DNA from: Clostridiales bacterium
Lineage (GTDB): Bacteria > Bacillota > Clostridia > Christensenellales > CAG-138
Assembly: GCA_024691085.1 (NCBI GenBank)
Contig: JAILNX010000015.1
Location: 1 to 64,000 of the forward strand
Direction of reading: 5' to 3'
Length of the DNA stretch: 64,000 nucleotides
A model generated the notes under the pieces. It was not told where the DNA came from and ran no database searches. It saw nothing but the letters and a program-made list of their open reading frames with translations. Position 1 is the first letter of the stretch. Every line of letters begins with the position of its first letter. This document shows, one piece after another, positions 40,060 through 49,062 of this stretch. The translations under genes were made by a program, and so were the position numbers.

Positions 40060-40923
40060 TTAAAGAGGCGGGGGAAAGCCGGAGCCTTTGATTATAGAAT
40101 ACAGATCATTCAGCCATTGCTGTTCATAGTTTGCGTTCGCTTCATTCGATACGGGAATAAGGCCGATCGATGAGAGAGTTTCCTGCGCTTTTTTATCTGT
40201 TAAATAATCAATAAAAGCCGCGGCGTACGGGATCTTTTCGGGTGCTATGGATCTGAACAATCCTATGTATTGAACGAGTTCATCCATCCCGCCGAGCGCT
40301 TTAATCTCGAAATAAGGGCATTTCCCTACAAGCTGCGCCCTTGTAAGATCTCCTGCGCCTCTTATATCCGTTACGCAGGAAATGGCTTTTCCGGCTTTAT
40401 ATTCCTGCTCGGAGCCTGCCGATCCTATTATTTCTTCTTCGCTTTGCGAATCGGTTTTGTTGGGATCAAAGATAATGACCTGTCCCGAAGCGCAGTAAGG
40501 ATAAGCCAGCGCAGAAAGGTTCTCGTTACTTAACAGATCGTCAGCCTGCAAAGTTCCGTATGCGAAGCTGATTATATCGGGCGTGATCCCGCGCTCGAGT
40601 TCGGCTTTTGCGTCCTCCGGAGAAAACGATTTAACTTCAAAGTAAAGATTGTTATAGGAAGAAACGAAATCCTTCGCCCGCTGATTGAGCCAGATTCCGA
40701 GGCTCCCGACGTAAGGTTTAAAAGACACTATGTGCCAAACAGTGATTATTCCCACGGTAGGCTCGGTTTTAGAACTGAAAAAATCTTCAAACGGATCTCT
40801 TTCAAATCCCGATCTGAACGAGACCGGAAGGATAATAACAGCTGCAGCTGATAAAACAAGCAGGACCGTTGATACGATCCTGCGTTTAAAGTTTGATTCG
40901 CGGGCATTATCTTTCTTTTTCAT
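40060..40923 (-). CDS. Orphan extracellular solute-binding-like protein
   Basis: A 287-residue membrane-anchored protein: a basic N-terminus and one hydrophobic helix (about 17-36), then an exported domain. Parts of that domain resemble family 1 extracellular solute-binding proteins: an early TVWHIVSFKPYVG strand-helix, a TPDIISFAYG hinge-type segment, and YAAAFIDYLTDKKAQETLSSIGLIPVS near the end, which is the classical closing helix. It is shorter than usual for sugar-binding proteins (about 400). No permease or ATPase gene is nearby and there is no lipobox, so it is not obviously part of an importer. Function unknown. Confidence 0.65.
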   Translation of the reverse strand: MKKKDNARESNFKRRIVSTVLLVLSAAAVIILPVSFRSGFERDPFEDFFSSKTEPTVGIITVWHIVSFKPYVGSLGIWLNQRAKDFVSSYNNLYFEVKSFSPEDAKAELERGITPDIISFAYGTLQADDLLSNENLSALAYPYCASGQVIIFDPNKTDSQSEEEIIGSAGSEQEYKAGKAISCVTDIRGAGDLTRAQLVGKCPYFEIKALGGMDELVQYIGLFRSIAPEKIPYAAAFIDYLTDKKAQETLSSIGLIPVSNEANANYEQQWLNDLYSIIKGSGFPPPL

Positions 40924-40951
40924 ATTGGATAATACGACGCGGAAAACGGTT

Positions 40952-42061
40952 TTATTCTGTCTTGTCCTTATTCTTATCCGAAACGGCGGGGGAGACGGGC
41001 TCCGCGTTATCTTCTGACGGGTGAAGCTTTATCACCTCGGCGGCAAATCTGCGCCTGTCTTCGCTCATCGCGGCGTAGTGCTTTCTTGTCGTGTTGACGT
41101 CCTTGTGACCGAGAACGTCGGCAACAAGATAAATATCACCCGTCTCGCGGTAAAGCATCGTGCCGTACGTGCTTCTGAGTTTATGCGGGGAGATCTTCTT
41201 AAGAGGAGCGGCGATCTGCGCGTATTTTTTAACAAGAAGCTCGACCGAGCGAACCGTCATGCGCTTTTTCTGCATCGAAAGGAACAAAGCCTTCTCGTGA
41301 CCTTCCGCGGGTACAACGGATTCGCGGTAGACCATGTATTCCAAAAGCGCCTTCCTAACGTCCGAACCGAACACGAGCTGTTCCTCGTTTCCGCCTTTGC
41401 GCGTTACGCGGACCTCATTTGACATGAAGTTCAAATCGTCAACGTCGATCCCTACAAGCTCGCTGATTCGCATTCCCGTCCCCAAAAATAATGTAATAAT
41501 TGCGGTATCTCGGACCGCGTTCTGCTGATGGAACTCCTTTTGCTTTTTTGTAAGTCCCGAGCCGCTTGCGACAGTTGAGAGCAGTCTGTCCATTTCGTCC
41601 GGCTCGAGCCTTATGATAGGCTTTTCATGAAGCTTGGGCGTGTCGACGAGGGCGGGGGCGTTGTTCTTGATGCGTTCTTTTTTATATAGATACTTGAAGA
41701 GCGCACGAATCGCGGAGAGCTTTCTGGCCTTAGCGCGTTCGCCGTTTATCTTCATATCCGAATCTTCGTCAGGCTGATAAAGCGAAACGTATTCGAGGTA
41801 ACATTCGATAAGAACAGAATCGACCTTTTCAAGAACGGAATAATCGATATCGCGCATCGAATCGGCGCCTTTGCAGATATCCGTGTCGAGCAGATACGTG
41901 AAGAAGGTTTTAAGATCGACCGCGTAACCGTAACGCGTCATAATACCGGTCGTCAATTCGATCCCGCGGAAGAAATCAGCGCAGCACGGAGGAAGCACCT
42001 TGATAAGCTCACGGAGCTTAAGAGTGTATTTTTTGGTCTTTTCAACAGAATATTCGCTCAT
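40952..42061 (-). CDS. Tyrosine recombinase (Xer/phage-integrase family)
   Basis: Site-specific recombinase of 369 residues with an N-terminal SAM-like DNA-binding domain and a C-terminal catalytic domain. The catalytic residues are visible: Arg in GTGMRISEL, Lys in VTRKGGNEEQL, H-x-x-R in SPHKLRSTYG, the second His in LGHKDVNTTRKHY and the nucleophilic Tyr of that motif. It is flanked by housekeeping genes, with no phage or conjugative genes, so it may be a Xer-type enzyme for chromosome dimer resolution; the conserved xerC (codV) place after trmFO is empty. The longer N-terminus distinguishes it from short XerC/D. Its promoter contains a 9-6-9 inverted repeat. Confidence 0.88.
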   Translation of the reverse strand: MSEYSVEKTKKYTLKLRELIKVLPPCCADFFRGIELTTGIMTRYGYAVDLKTFFTYLLDTDICKGADSMRDIDYSVLEKVDSVLIECYLEYVSLYQPDEDSDMKINGERAKARKLSAIRALFKYLYKKERIKNNAPALVDTPKLHEKPIIRLEPDEMDRLLSTVASGSGLTKKQKEFHQQNAVRDTAIITLFLGTGMRISELVGIDVDDLNFMSNEVRVTRKGGNEEQLVFGSDVRKALLEYMVYRESVVPAEGHEKALFLSMQKKRMTVRSVELLVKKYAQIAAPLKKISPHKLRSTYGTMLYRETGDIYLVADVLGHKDVNTTRKHYAAMSEDRRRFAAEVIKLHPSEDNAEPVSPAVSDKNKDKTE

Positions 42062-42087
42062 AGGGAAGTAATCCTCCTTATGACATC

Positions 42088-42116
42088 ATTATAACGCAAC
42101 TCTTCGTTAAAGACAA
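42088..42116 (-). promoter_or_regulatory. Promoter of the tyrosine recombinase gene
   Basis: On the minus strand TTGTCT (42111-42116), a 17-base spacer and TATAAT (42088-42093). The -35 lies almost exactly in the six-base centre of the inverted repeat at 42103-42126. The SD AGGAGG follows before the ATG at 42061. Confidence 0.8.
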
Positions 42117-42126
42117 GTTTAACGAA
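42103..42126. repeat. Perfect 9-6-9 inverted repeat at the recombinase promoter
   Basis: TTCGTTAAA (42103-42111), six-base centre GACAAG, TTTAACGAA (42118-42126). The arms are perfect. The architecture (arms plus a 6-base centre) resembles both a dimeric repressor operator and a core site for tyrosine recombinases. A half-site-like TTCGTTAAA also occurs in the lexA leader (49099-49107). Confidence 0.85.
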
Positions 42127-42160
42127 ACGTTATTACGGCAAAATCGCGAAATATATTATT

Positions 42161-42625
42161 TTAAGCGTCGGAGGCGCTCTCGGCGTTCTCCCGGAGCTTT
42201 TTGATCTCGAGCCTCGCAAGCTCGTCGCATCGGTTGTTCAGCTCGTTATCCGAATGACCTTTGACTTTATTCCATTTGATAACGTGCGATCTTGCGACGG
42301 ATAAAAGTTTTTCCCAGAGATCCTGATTCTCTACGGGTTTTTTATCTGCTTTCTTCCAATTGTTTTTCGACCAGTTGAAAAGCCATCCCTTGTCAAACGC
42401 GTTGAACAGATATGAACTGTCCGTATAGATATTCACCTTGCACGGCTGATTGAGCGCTTCAAGACCGCGTATCGCCGCCAAGACCTCCATACGGTTATTC
42501 GTTGTATGCGCCTCGCCGCCGGAAAGCTCCTTCTTAACGTCCTTGTAGATCAACACGGCCGCCCAGCCGCCCGGACCGGGATTTCCCGAGCACGCTCCGT
42601 CCGTGTAAAGCGTTACAGTCTTCAT
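42161..42625 (-). CDS. rnhA: Ribonuclease HI
   Basis: Degrades the RNA strand of RNA-DNA hybrids. The four active-site residues are in YTDGACSGNPGPGG (Asp), NRMEV (Glu), YTDSSYL (Asp) and SDNELNNRCDELA (late Asp), and the KVKGH motif is present. The start is the ATG at 42625, after a GGAG SD; it overlaps the stop of the nitroreductase gene as ATGA. Upstream in-frame codons belong to that gene. Length 154 residues is standard. It is the last gene of a uvrB-uvrA-nitroreductase-rnhA run. The window thus has both type 1 and type 2 RNase H. Confidence 0.95.
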   Translation of the reverse strand: MKTVTLYTDGACSGNPGPGGWAAVLIYKDVKKELSGGEAHTTNNRMEVLAAIRGLEALNQPCKVNIYTDSSYLFNAFDKGWLFNWSKNNWKKADKKPVENQDLWEKLLSVARSHVIKWNKVKGHSDNELNNRCDELARLEIKKLRENAESASDA

Positions 42626-43365
42626 TCTTCGATCTCCGCTTTGAACAACGGCAGCCTGTCCTTGATCTCCCAGCTGCCGTAGACGCCGCAATGCGCCGCG
42701 CCGAGCTCAAGATGCAGCATCGCTATGCCGCAGTCGAGCGCTCCGTAGCCGAAATTGGCGGATATGCAGGCGACCTGCAGGGAATCTTTCAAAATGTCAA
42801 ATTCCCACGGTTGGGCGTTTCGAGCCGACGGCGCGAGCCTGCCCGCCTCAACCGCGCGTCTCTGCCATTCGGGGAGCTTTTTATAAACGCTTTCCTCCAT
42901 CCCCGTAAGATTATATATTGTTTTTCTTGTCCTGCCTTTTGAAGGAGTTTCAGAGAAATGACCGATGGAAATGACGCATCTGATCTTTTCGTTCCTACTT
43001 TTCAGTTTTACGCCGGAATTGACGACTCCGCGGTTATAGGATAGTCCCAGCCAGCACGTTCCGAGTCCCATAGCGGTACACTCGAGCACGAAAGCTTCGC
43101 CGACCGTTCCGGCCATATAATCCTCGTCATCGCCGCCGCCTGTTATAATGACGGCAAAAGTGCTTGTGCCCGATACGGTTTTTCCGATAAGCGGATCGAA
43201 GACGCCGGACTTTCTTCTTACTACGATCCTTGCCTGAGGACAGCTTAAATACTTCGCCGTCTCTTTTAAAGCCTCAAATTCTTCCTTTGTGGGATCGCCC
43301 GTATACTTGCGGATCGAAACCCTCTTTTTGATGGCGTTATACCATCTTTCCATCGTATTGTCCAT
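42622..43365 (-). CDS. Nitroreductase-family flavoprotein (TM1586-like)
   Basis: FMN-dependent oxidoreductase of the nitroreductase superfamily. N-terminal RVSIRKY (residues 15-21) is the usual flavin phosphate-binding start; GLGTCWLG and the second-half APSARNAQPWEF motif follow. The arrangement with two such half-domains in one chain resembles the TM1586-type group. Length 247. SD GGGGGAG sits 4 bases before the ATG at 43365. It lies 20 bases behind uvrA and overlaps rnhA, so it belongs to the uvrBA transcript. Physiological substrate unknown. Confidence 0.85.
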   Translation of the reverse strand: MDNTMERWYNAIKKRVSIRKYTGDPTKEEFEALKETAKYLSCPQARIVVRRKSGVFDPLIGKTVSGTSTFAVIITGGGDDEDYMAGTVGEAFVLECTAMGLGTCWLGLSYNRGVVNSGVKLKSRNEKIRCVISIGHFSETPSKGRTRKTIYNLTGMEESVYKKLPEWQRRAVEAGRLAPSARNAQPWEFDILKDSLQVACISANFGYGALDCGIAMLHLELGAAHCGVYGSWEIKDRLPLFKAEIEE

Positions 43366-43385
43366 TGCTCTCCCCCGCCTGTAGT

Positions 43386-46211
43386 TTACTTGTTAAGTAT
43401 TTCAGAAAGAAATTGTCCAGTGTAGCTCTCGGCGCATTTTGCGACTTCTTCCGGAGTGCCGCACGCAACGAGCGTACCGCCCGCGTCGCCGCCCTCGGGT
43501 CCAAGATCGACTATGTAGTCGGCGGTCTTTATTACGTCGAGATTGTGCTCGATAACGATCACGGAGTTTCCGCCTTCGCAAAGCCTCTGAAGTATCTCGA
43601 GGAGCTTCTTTACATCCGACGAATGAAGACCTGTCGTAGGCTCATCGAGGACATAGAGCGTCCTGCCCGTGTTCTTCCTCGCAAGCTCCGTCGCAAGCTT
43701 CACGCGCTGCGCTTCGCCGCCCGAGAGCGTCGTGGAAGGCTGACCGAGCTTTATGTAACCGAGTCCGACGTCGCAAAGGGTTTCGAGCTTCTTTGCGATC
43801 TTAGGAAGAGGCTTAAAGAAATTATAAGCTTCCTCGGCGGTCATTTCAAGAACGTCGGAGATCGATTTCCCTTTATAGCGAACCTCGAGCGTTTCCCGAT
43901 TATAACGTTTGCCCTTGCAGACCTCGCACGGAACGTAAACGTCCGAAAGGAAATGCATTTCGATTTTAATGATACCGTCGCCGGAACAGGCTTCGCAGCG
44001 GCCGCCTTTGACGTTAAAGCTGAAACGGCCGGAGTTGTAGCCTCTGAGCTTCGCGTCCGGAGTCTGTGCGAACACGTCCCTTATAAGATCGAACACGCCC
44101 GTATACGTCGCGGGATTGCTCCTCGGCGTTCTGCCGATCGGAGATTGGTCGATGTCGATTATCTTGTCAAGGTTTTCGATGCCGTCGATGCCGTCGTGAT
44201 CGCCCGATCTGATCCTTGCGCGGTTAAGATTGCGAAGAAGCGACTTCTTGATAATCTCGTTAACAAGGCTCGATTTACCCGATCCGGAAACGCCGGTCAC
44301 GCATACGAACACGCCCAAGGGAATGCTCACGTCGATGTTCTTTAAATTGTTTACGCGCGCGCCGCGGACAGTGAGCCGTTTATCGCCGATAGGTCTGCGC
44401 TTTTTAGGGATATCGATGCGCTGTTTTCCCGTAAGGAACTGACCTGTTACGGAGTCCTCGGAAGCCATGATATCCTCGAGCGTACCTGCGGCGATGACTT
44501 TGCCGCCGTGTTCTCCGGCGCCTATACCGATATCTACAATATAGTCCGCGCTCCTAATCGTTTCTTCGTCATGTTCGACGACGATAAGCGTGTTGCCGAG
44601 GTCTCTTAAGCCGCAAAGCGCGTCAAGCAGCTTTCTGTTATCCCTCTGATGAAGACCTATGCTCGGCTCGTCAAGTATGTAGAGAACGCCAACAAGACCG
44701 GAGCCGATCTGAGTTGCGAGCCTGATCCTTTGGGCTTCGCCGCCCGAGAGCGACGAAGACGCCCTCGAGAGTGTCAGATAATCAAGACCCACGTCGATAA
44801 GGAATCTTAGCCTAGAATCAAGCTCTTTCACTATCTGCGACGCGATGATCTTCTCGGAGCTTGAAAGCTCAAGGGAGGCTATAAACTCCTTTGCCTTTCT
44901 GATGGACATATCACTGAGTTCAGCGATAGAAATGCCGCCTACGGTCACGGCCAGGGATTCGGGCCTTAAACGCTTTCCTCCGCAGCTCGGGCAGGGCGTC
45001 GAGTGCATATACGCCTCGATCTCCTGCTTCGACCAGTCAGACTGAGTCTCGCGGTAGCGCCTGTTAAGATTCGGTATGACGCCCTCAAACGGAGTATCGA
45101 ACGTACCGCTGCCGTATTCTTTCTGATACTGAACGTGTAGACGCTTGTCGCCTGTGCCGTAAAGAAGCGCGTCGCGGCCCTCTTTCGGGATATCGCGCCA
45201 CGGAGTATCGCCGGAGAATCCGTACTCTTCTTCGATGGCGCTGAAATACATATTCGCTATCGTGTTTTTCGAATTGCTCTGCCAGCCTGTAACGGATATC
45301 GCGCCTTCGTTCAGCGAAAGGCTCGTATCGGGAACTATCAGCTGCTCGTCGATCGTGAGCATGAACCCTAGGCCGGTGCATTCAGGGCAGGCGCCGAACG
45401 GACTGTTGAACGAGAACATCCTCGGAGTAAGCTCTTCGATGCTAATGCCGCAGTCAGGGCAGGCGTATTTTTGAGAAAACAGCAGCTCCTCTCCGTCGAG
45501 TTTATAAACCTTGGCAAGGCCTTCGCCGAAAGAAAAAGCGGTCTCAAGGGATTCGGAAAGCCTCGATTCGATCCCCTCGTGAACGACAAGCCTGTCGACG
45601 ACGGCGTCGATGGTATGCTTTTTCTTTTTATCGAGGTCGGGTACTTCGTTGACGTCGTAGACCGTCCCGTCGACCTTGACCCTTACGTAACCCTCTTTGC
45701 GGATGCGCTCGAGTACGTTCTTATGCTCGCCCTTTCTTGCGCGGACGACCGGAGCGATAATTAGTATTTTCGATCCGTCTTCAAGCTCCATCACGCGGTC
45801 TACGACCTGGTCGATGCTCTGCTTCTCAATGGGCTTTCCGCAGTTCGGACAGTGAGGATGGCCGATCCTGGCGTACAGAAGACGAAGATAATCGCTTATC
45901 TCCGTAACTGTTCCGACTGTCGAGCGGGGATTGTTGGATGTGCTTTTCTGATCGATCGAGATCGCGGGCGAAAGACCCTCGATATGATCGACGTCGGGCT
46001 TATCCATCTGTCCCAAAAACTGCCTAGCGTATGCGGAAAGGGATTCAACGTATCTCCTCTGTCCCTCTGCGTAGATCGTGTCGAACGCGAGCGAAGACTT
46101 TCCCGATCCGGAAACGCCCGTAAAAACGATGAACTTATCGCGCGGGAGCTCCAGCGAGACGTTCTTAAGGTTGTTTTCTCTTGCGCCTTTTATGTAAATA
46201 CTGTTCTTCAT
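43386..46211 (-). CDS. uvrA: Excinuclease ABC subunit A
   Basis: Damage-sensing ABC ATPase of nucleotide excision repair. The two Walker A motifs ([19 protein letters not shown] near the N-terminus; [15 protein letters not shown] in the second half), two ABC signatures ([24 protein letters not shown]) and the zinc-finger cysteine pairs (CPDCG...[14 protein letters not shown]...CEVCKGKRY) are all present. The start is the ATG at 46211 (Met-Lys-Asn-Ser-Ile-Tyr-Ile-Lys-Gly), after AAGGA; the frame upstream is uvrB shadow. It overlaps uvrB by the ATGA arrangement. Length 941 residues is normal. Confidence 0.98.
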   Translation of the reverse strand: MKNSIYIKGARENNLKNVSLELPRDKFIVFTGVSGSGKSSLAFDTIYAEGQRRYVESLSAYARQFLGQMDKPDVDHIEGLSPAISIDQKSTSNNPRSTVGTVTEISDYLRLLYARIGHPHCPNCGKPIEKQSIDQVVDRVMELEDGSKILIIAPVVRARKGEHKNVLERIRKEGYVRVKVDGTVYDVNEVPDLDKKKKHTIDAVVDRLVVHEGIESRLSESLETAFSFGEGLAKVYKLDGEELLFSQKYACPDCGISIEELTPRMFSFNSPFGACPECTGLGFMLTIDEQLIVPDTSLSLNEGAISVTGWQSNSKNTIANMYFSAIEEEYGFSGDTPWRDIPKEGRDALLYGTGDKRLHVQYQKEYGSGTFDTPFEGVIPNLNRRYRETQSDWSKQEIEAYMHSTPCPSCGGKRLRPESLAVTVGGISIAELSDMSIRKAKEFIASLELSSSEKIIASQIVKELDSRLRFLIDVGLDYLTLSRASSSLSGGEAQRIRLATQIGSGLVGVLYILDEPSIGLHQRDNRKLLDALCGLRDLGNTLIVVEHDEETIRSADYIVDIGIGAGEHGGKVIAAGTLEDIMASEDSVTGQFLTGKQRIDIPKKRRPIGDKRLTVRGARVNNLKNIDVSIPLGVFVCVTGVSGSGKSSLVNEIIKKSLLRNLNRARIRSGDHDGIDGIENLDKIIDIDQSPIGRTPRSNPATYTGVFDLIRDVFAQTPDAKLRGYNSGRFSFNVKGGRCEACSGDGIIKIEMHFLSDVYVPCEVCKGKRYNRETLEVRYKGKSISDVLEMTAEEAYNFFKPLPKIAKKLETLCDVGLGYIKLGQPSTTLSGGEAQRVKLATELARKNTGRTLYVLDEPTTGLHSSDVKKLLEILQRLCEGGNSVIVIEHNLDVIKTADYIVDLGPEGGDAGGTLVACGTPEEVAKCAESYTGQFLSEILNK

Positions 46212-48232
46212 TTTCTGGTCCTTTGCCGTGCTTTTTTCTTTGATCCGACCGTGCCGGGAGCGGGCTTTTCGTGCCACTCTTCATCCGTTCCGCGGAGTCT
46301 GAAAAGCTCGTCACGAAGCTTGGCTGCCTCCTCGAACTCGAGCTCCATGGCTGCCTGCTTCATTTGCTCGGTCAGAAGAGCGATCTTTTCCTCGCGCTCC
46401 TTATCGGTCATTCCGCTGCGGTCAGATCTTGCGCGGGAACTGATCTCAATGACGTCGAGGACCGCTTTCTTGATCGACTGAGGCGTGATCCCATGTTCGA
46501 GATTATAACGCCTCTGGATCTCGCGCCGGCGGTTGGTTTCGCTGATCGCGCGCTCCATCGAATCGGTAATCGTGTCGGCGTACATGATCACCCTTCCGTC
46601 GACGTTTCGTGCGGCTCTGCCTACCGTCTGAACAAGAGAAGTCGTCGAACGGAGGAAGCCCTCCTTATCCGCGTCGAGAATCGCTACAAGACCGACTTCG
46701 GGAAGGTCGAGGCCCTCCCTTAAAAGATTGATACCCACAAGCACGTCGAATTCGCCGAGACGGAGATCGCGTATTATCTCCATGCGCTCGATCGTCTGTA
46801 TGTCGGAATGCATATATCTGACCCTTACGCCCATTCCGTCGAGGTACTCGGTAAGCATCTCCGCCATGCGCTTGGTTAGCGTTGTTACGAGCGTCCTGTA
46901 ACCCTTTTCGGCGGTTAGCCTTACTTCGCCAAGCAGGTCGTCGATCTGTCCCGTGACGGGACGGATCGTGATCTCGGGATCTACAAGCCCTGTCGGCCTG
47001 ATAATCTGTTCGGCGACCTGCGAAGCCTTGCCCAGTTCGTAGTCTCCGGGAGTTGCGCTTACGCATATCATCTGCCCTACGCGGGATTCGAATTCGTCAA
47101 ACGTCAAAGGGCGGTTATCGTAAGCGCTCGGAATGCGGAAGCCGTACTCGACGAGCTCCGTCTTTCTTGAAAGATCTCCGCGGTACATTGCTCTGAGCTG
47201 AGGCAGAGTCACGTGCGATTCGTCGATGATCGTCAGGAATCCCTTGGGGAAATAATCCATCAGCGTGAAAGGCGGCTCGCCTGGCTTTCTGCCGTCAAAA
47301 TAGCGCGAATAGTTCTCAATGCCCTGGCAGTAGCCGATCTCCCGTATCATTTCCATATCATATGTCGTGCGCTGCTCGATCCTCTGCGCCTCGATCAGTT
47401 TGTTTTCGGCTTTGAAATTTTCAGCGGAGACAATCATATCGCGCTTTATCTCGGCAAGCACCTGTTCCGTCTTTTCCTTGTCGACCGCGTAGTGCGTCGC
47501 GGGAAAAACGATGACGTGCGCGAGCGAGCGTATGGGTACGCCTGTAACGACGGTGATCTCGGAAATGTTTTCGATCTCGTCGCCGAAGAGCTCTATGCGG
47601 ATAGCCTTCTCGTTCTCGCTCATCGGGAAGACTTCGATCACGTCGCCCTTTACGCGGAACGTGCCTCGCGAAAAATCAAGGTCGTTGCGCTGATACTGCA
47701 TATCGACGAGCTTGTGGAGTATGGCGTCCCTTTCGATCTTCATGCCGACGCGCAGAGAGATGCTCATACGCTCGTACTCTTCGGGGCTGCCGAGTCCGTA
47801 TATGCATGATACGGAAGCGACGATAATAACGTCCTTTCGCTCGTTCAGGGCGCAGGTCGCGCTGTGGCGAAGCCTGTCGATCTCCTCGTTTATGGAAGCG
47901 TCTTTTTCGATATAAGTGTCGGAAGAAGCGATATAGGCTTCGGGCTGATAATAGTCGTAGTACGAAACAAAATACTCCACTGCGCTGTCCGGAAAGAACT
48001 CCTTTAGCTCGGAGCAGAGCTGCGCGGCGAGAGTCTTGTTGTGAGCGATAACGAGCGTCGGCATCTGGACCTTTTCTATGACTTTCGCCATTGTAAAGGT
48101 TTTTCCGGAACCCGTTACGCCCAGCAAAACCTGCAGTCTGTCGCCTCTTTTGACGCCTTCGGCGAGCTTGTCTATCGCCTGAGGCTGATCGCCTGTCGGC
48201 TCAAATTTTGATACGGCTTTAAAGACATTCAT
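46208..48232 (-). CDS. uvrB: Excinuclease ABC subunit B
   Basis: Helicase-like subunit that verifies damage and loads UvrC. Walker [13 protein letters not shown], the beta-hairpin [11 protein letters not shown], the helicase DESHVTL motif and the late RxxGRAARN motif ([12 protein letters not shown]) are visible. The C-terminal UVR domain [20 protein letters not shown] is intact. Two ATGs are possible: 48241, only one base after GGAG, and 48232, ten bases after it; I take the latter. Promoter: extended -10 at 48269-48274. I find no canonical Bacillus-type LexA box in front of it. Confidence 0.98.
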   Translation of the reverse strand: MNVFKAVSKFEPTGDQPQAIDKLAEGVKRGDRLQVLLGVTGSGKTFTMAKVIEKVQMPTLVIAHNKTLAAQLCSELKEFFPDSAVEYFVSYYDYYQPEAYIASSDTYIEKDASINEEIDRLRHSATCALNERKDVIIVASVSCIYGLGSPEEYERMSISLRVGMKIERDAILHKLVDMQYQRNDLDFSRGTFRVKGDVIEVFPMSENEKAIRIELFGDEIENISEITVVTGVPIRSLAHVIVFPATHYAVDKEKTEQVLAEIKRDMIVSAENFKAENKLIEAQRIEQRTTYDMEMIREIGYCQGIENYSRYFDGRKPGEPPFTLMDYFPKGFLTIIDESHVTLPQLRAMYRGDLSRKTELVEYGFRIPSAYDNRPLTFDEFESRVGQMICVSATPGDYELGKASQVAEQIIRPTGLVDPEITIRPVTGQIDDLLGEVRLTAEKGYRTLVTTLTKRMAEMLTEYLDGMGVRVRYMHSDIQTIERMEIIRDLRLGEFDVLVGINLLREGLDLPEVGLVAILDADKEGFLRSTTSLVQTVGRAARNVDGRVIMYADTITDSMERAISETNRRREIQRRYNLEHGITPQSIKKAVLDVIEISSRARSDRSGMTDKEREEKIALLTEQMKQAAMELEFEEAAKLRDELFRLRGTDEEWHEKPAPGTVGSKKKARQRTRK

Positions 48233-48268
48233 CGACTGCATTCTCCATGTGTTTTATCGAATCAAATA

Positions 48269-48297
48269 ATTATAACACGAATAAACGGGCATTGAAA
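48269..48297 (-). promoter_or_regulatory. Extended -10 promoter of uvrBA
   Basis: On the minus strand TATAAT (48269-48274) preceded by TGT. The -35 position (48292-48297) reads TTTCAA, three of six matches. The -35 falls just inside the right-hand side of the hairpin at 48283-48331. Confidence 0.6.
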
Positions 48298-48335
48298 GAC
48301 CGAAAAGATCTTTTCAATAATATGCCCGTTTTTCC
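48283..48335. terminator. Long hairpin between uvrB and the small membrane-protein gene
   Basis: Ten-base arms AAACGGGCAT (48283-48292)/ATGCCCGTTT (48322-48331), with further partial pairing (TGAAA.../TTTTCA) inside. Five Ts follow on the plus strand and TTTATT on the minus strand. On the minus strand it ends the Cys-rich gene's transcript just before the uvrB promoter; its left arm overlaps the uvrB -35. Confidence 0.6.
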
Positions 48336-48395
48336 ATACTTCCACGATTGTGAACCGTTATTGATGAATGTTATCATATTCCGCGAGGTGATAAT

Positions 48396-48572
48396 ATGAT
48401 CAAAACTATACTTTTTGTTGCTTATACGGCAATGATACCGGCTGTTCCTCTTTACGGCGTGGTTCATTACACGAAGAATAACGACCGCATCAGAAAAACC
48501 GTATGCATAGGGCTGTTCGCCCTGCAGTGCCTTATCTCGATCGGAGCGATCGTCAGTAGGCTCGGAAGCTGA
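48396..48572 (+). CDS. Small membrane protein, 58 residues, unknown
   Basis: Short open frame with a very good SD (GAGGTG at 48385-48390, five bases before the ATG). Two hydrophobic segments (residues 4-23 and 36-53) flank a short charged loop with KNNDRIRK, giving a plausible hairpin membrane protein with the loop in the cytoplasm. It ends at the TGA at 48570-48572, 5 bases from the convergent stop of the Cys-rich gene. I do not recognise a family. The codon choice is like that of the neighbours. A weak promoter (TTGTGA/TATCAT) may lie at 48348-48377. Confidence 0.6.
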   Translation: MIKTILFVAYTAMIPAVPLYGVVHYTKNNDRIRKTVCIGLFALQCLISIGAIVSRLGS

Positions 48573-48577
48573 AGACT

Positions 48578-49003
48578 TCAGTCTTCGCCGCGCCTGCGTT
48601 TTGCCGGCCTTTTCCCGTAAACAGGGTTCTTCACGCTGACGTCGATCTCTCCGAATCCGTCGTCAGCGGGAGCTTCTCCGTATTCCAGAAGCTTCTTTTC
48701 CCAATAGTCAACAAGCTCTGGAGTCAGCTCCGAAGGTTCGTTATCAAGTTCTTCGCACTTATCATCTTCGTCCGGCTTCTTTGCTAAGGGATGTTTTTTA
48801 ACGCTTTTATCCTTCGGACGAACAAGGCCGGATCCGTCGGACGGGATAATTCTTGAACGGAACTCGTTGCCTTCGTCCTCCATCGCAATGCACCTGCAGC
48901 AATTATCGCAGATCTTGTTGGGATCGAGATCGCAGCGGTTGCATTCGCCGCAGTCGTCGCAAACTTTTTTATCGTCAAGGACGCACATTCTTATAACTTT
49001 CAT
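48578..49003 (-). CDS. Cys-rich N-terminal protein of unknown function, divergent from lexA
   Basis: A 141-residue soluble protein. The first 40 residues carry eight cysteines, six of them in a C-x2-C...C-x2-C-x2-C-like spacing: CVLDDKKVCDDCGECNRC, then a CDNCCRC cluster, suggesting two zinc or one Fe-S site. A conserved-looking D-L-D-P-N-K-I-C-D-N-C stretch lies between. The rest is charged and probably flexible, with a Pro-Leu-rich helix (about 92-112) and a basic C-terminus RPAKRRR. The SD is GAGGAAAG. Its start is 24 bases from the palindrome in the lexA promoter. I recall similar unnamed proteins in clostridia but no function. Confidence 0.75.
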   Translation of the reverse strand: MKVIRMCVLDDKKVCDDCGECNRCDLDPNKICDNCCRCIAMEDEGNEFRSRIIPSDGSGLVRPKDKSVKKHPLAKKPDEDDKCEELDNEPSELTPELVDYWEKKLLEYGEAPADDGFGEIDVSVKNPVYGKRPAKRRRGED

Positions 49004-49026
49004 AAAAACTTTCCTCTTTTACAGTA

Positions 49027-49036
49027 CAAACGTTTG
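49027..49036. promoter_or_regulatory. Palindromic operator candidate between lexA and the Cys-rich gene
   Basis: Perfect 10-base palindrome CAAACGTTTG, touching the -35 hexamer of lexA (49034-49039) and lying 24 bases before the divergent start codon at 49003. It resembles a compact LexA-type site but not the classical CGAAC-N4-GTTCG box. Confidence 0.55.
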
Positions 49037-49062
49037 CATTTTCGCATTTGATGTGCTATAAT
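49034..49062 (+). promoter_or_regulatory. Promoter of lexA
   Basis: TTGCAT (49034-49039), a 17-base spacer and TATAAT (49057-49062). The -35 shares three bases with the palindrome at 49027-49036, the expected geometry for repression by its own product. A leader of about 70 bases contains TTCGTTAAA at 49099-49107. The SD GGAGG is at 49127-49131. Confidence 0.8.

Noticed and set aside
40952-42126. Integrated mobile element marked by the tyrosine recombinase
   Set aside because: No phage, plasmid or transfer genes and no flanking direct repeats were seen; neighbours are housekeeping genes.
42103-42126. The inverted repeat as the chromosomal dif site
   Set aside because: The arms do not match the Firmicute dif consensus I know (no TTATGTTAA-type right arm); kept only as an alternative in the findings.
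48270-48467. 65-codon minus-strand frame upstream of uvrB
   Set aside because: It runs through the terminator-like hairpin and the uvrB promoter; the plus-strand small gene at 48396 has a far better SD and hydrophobic pattern.
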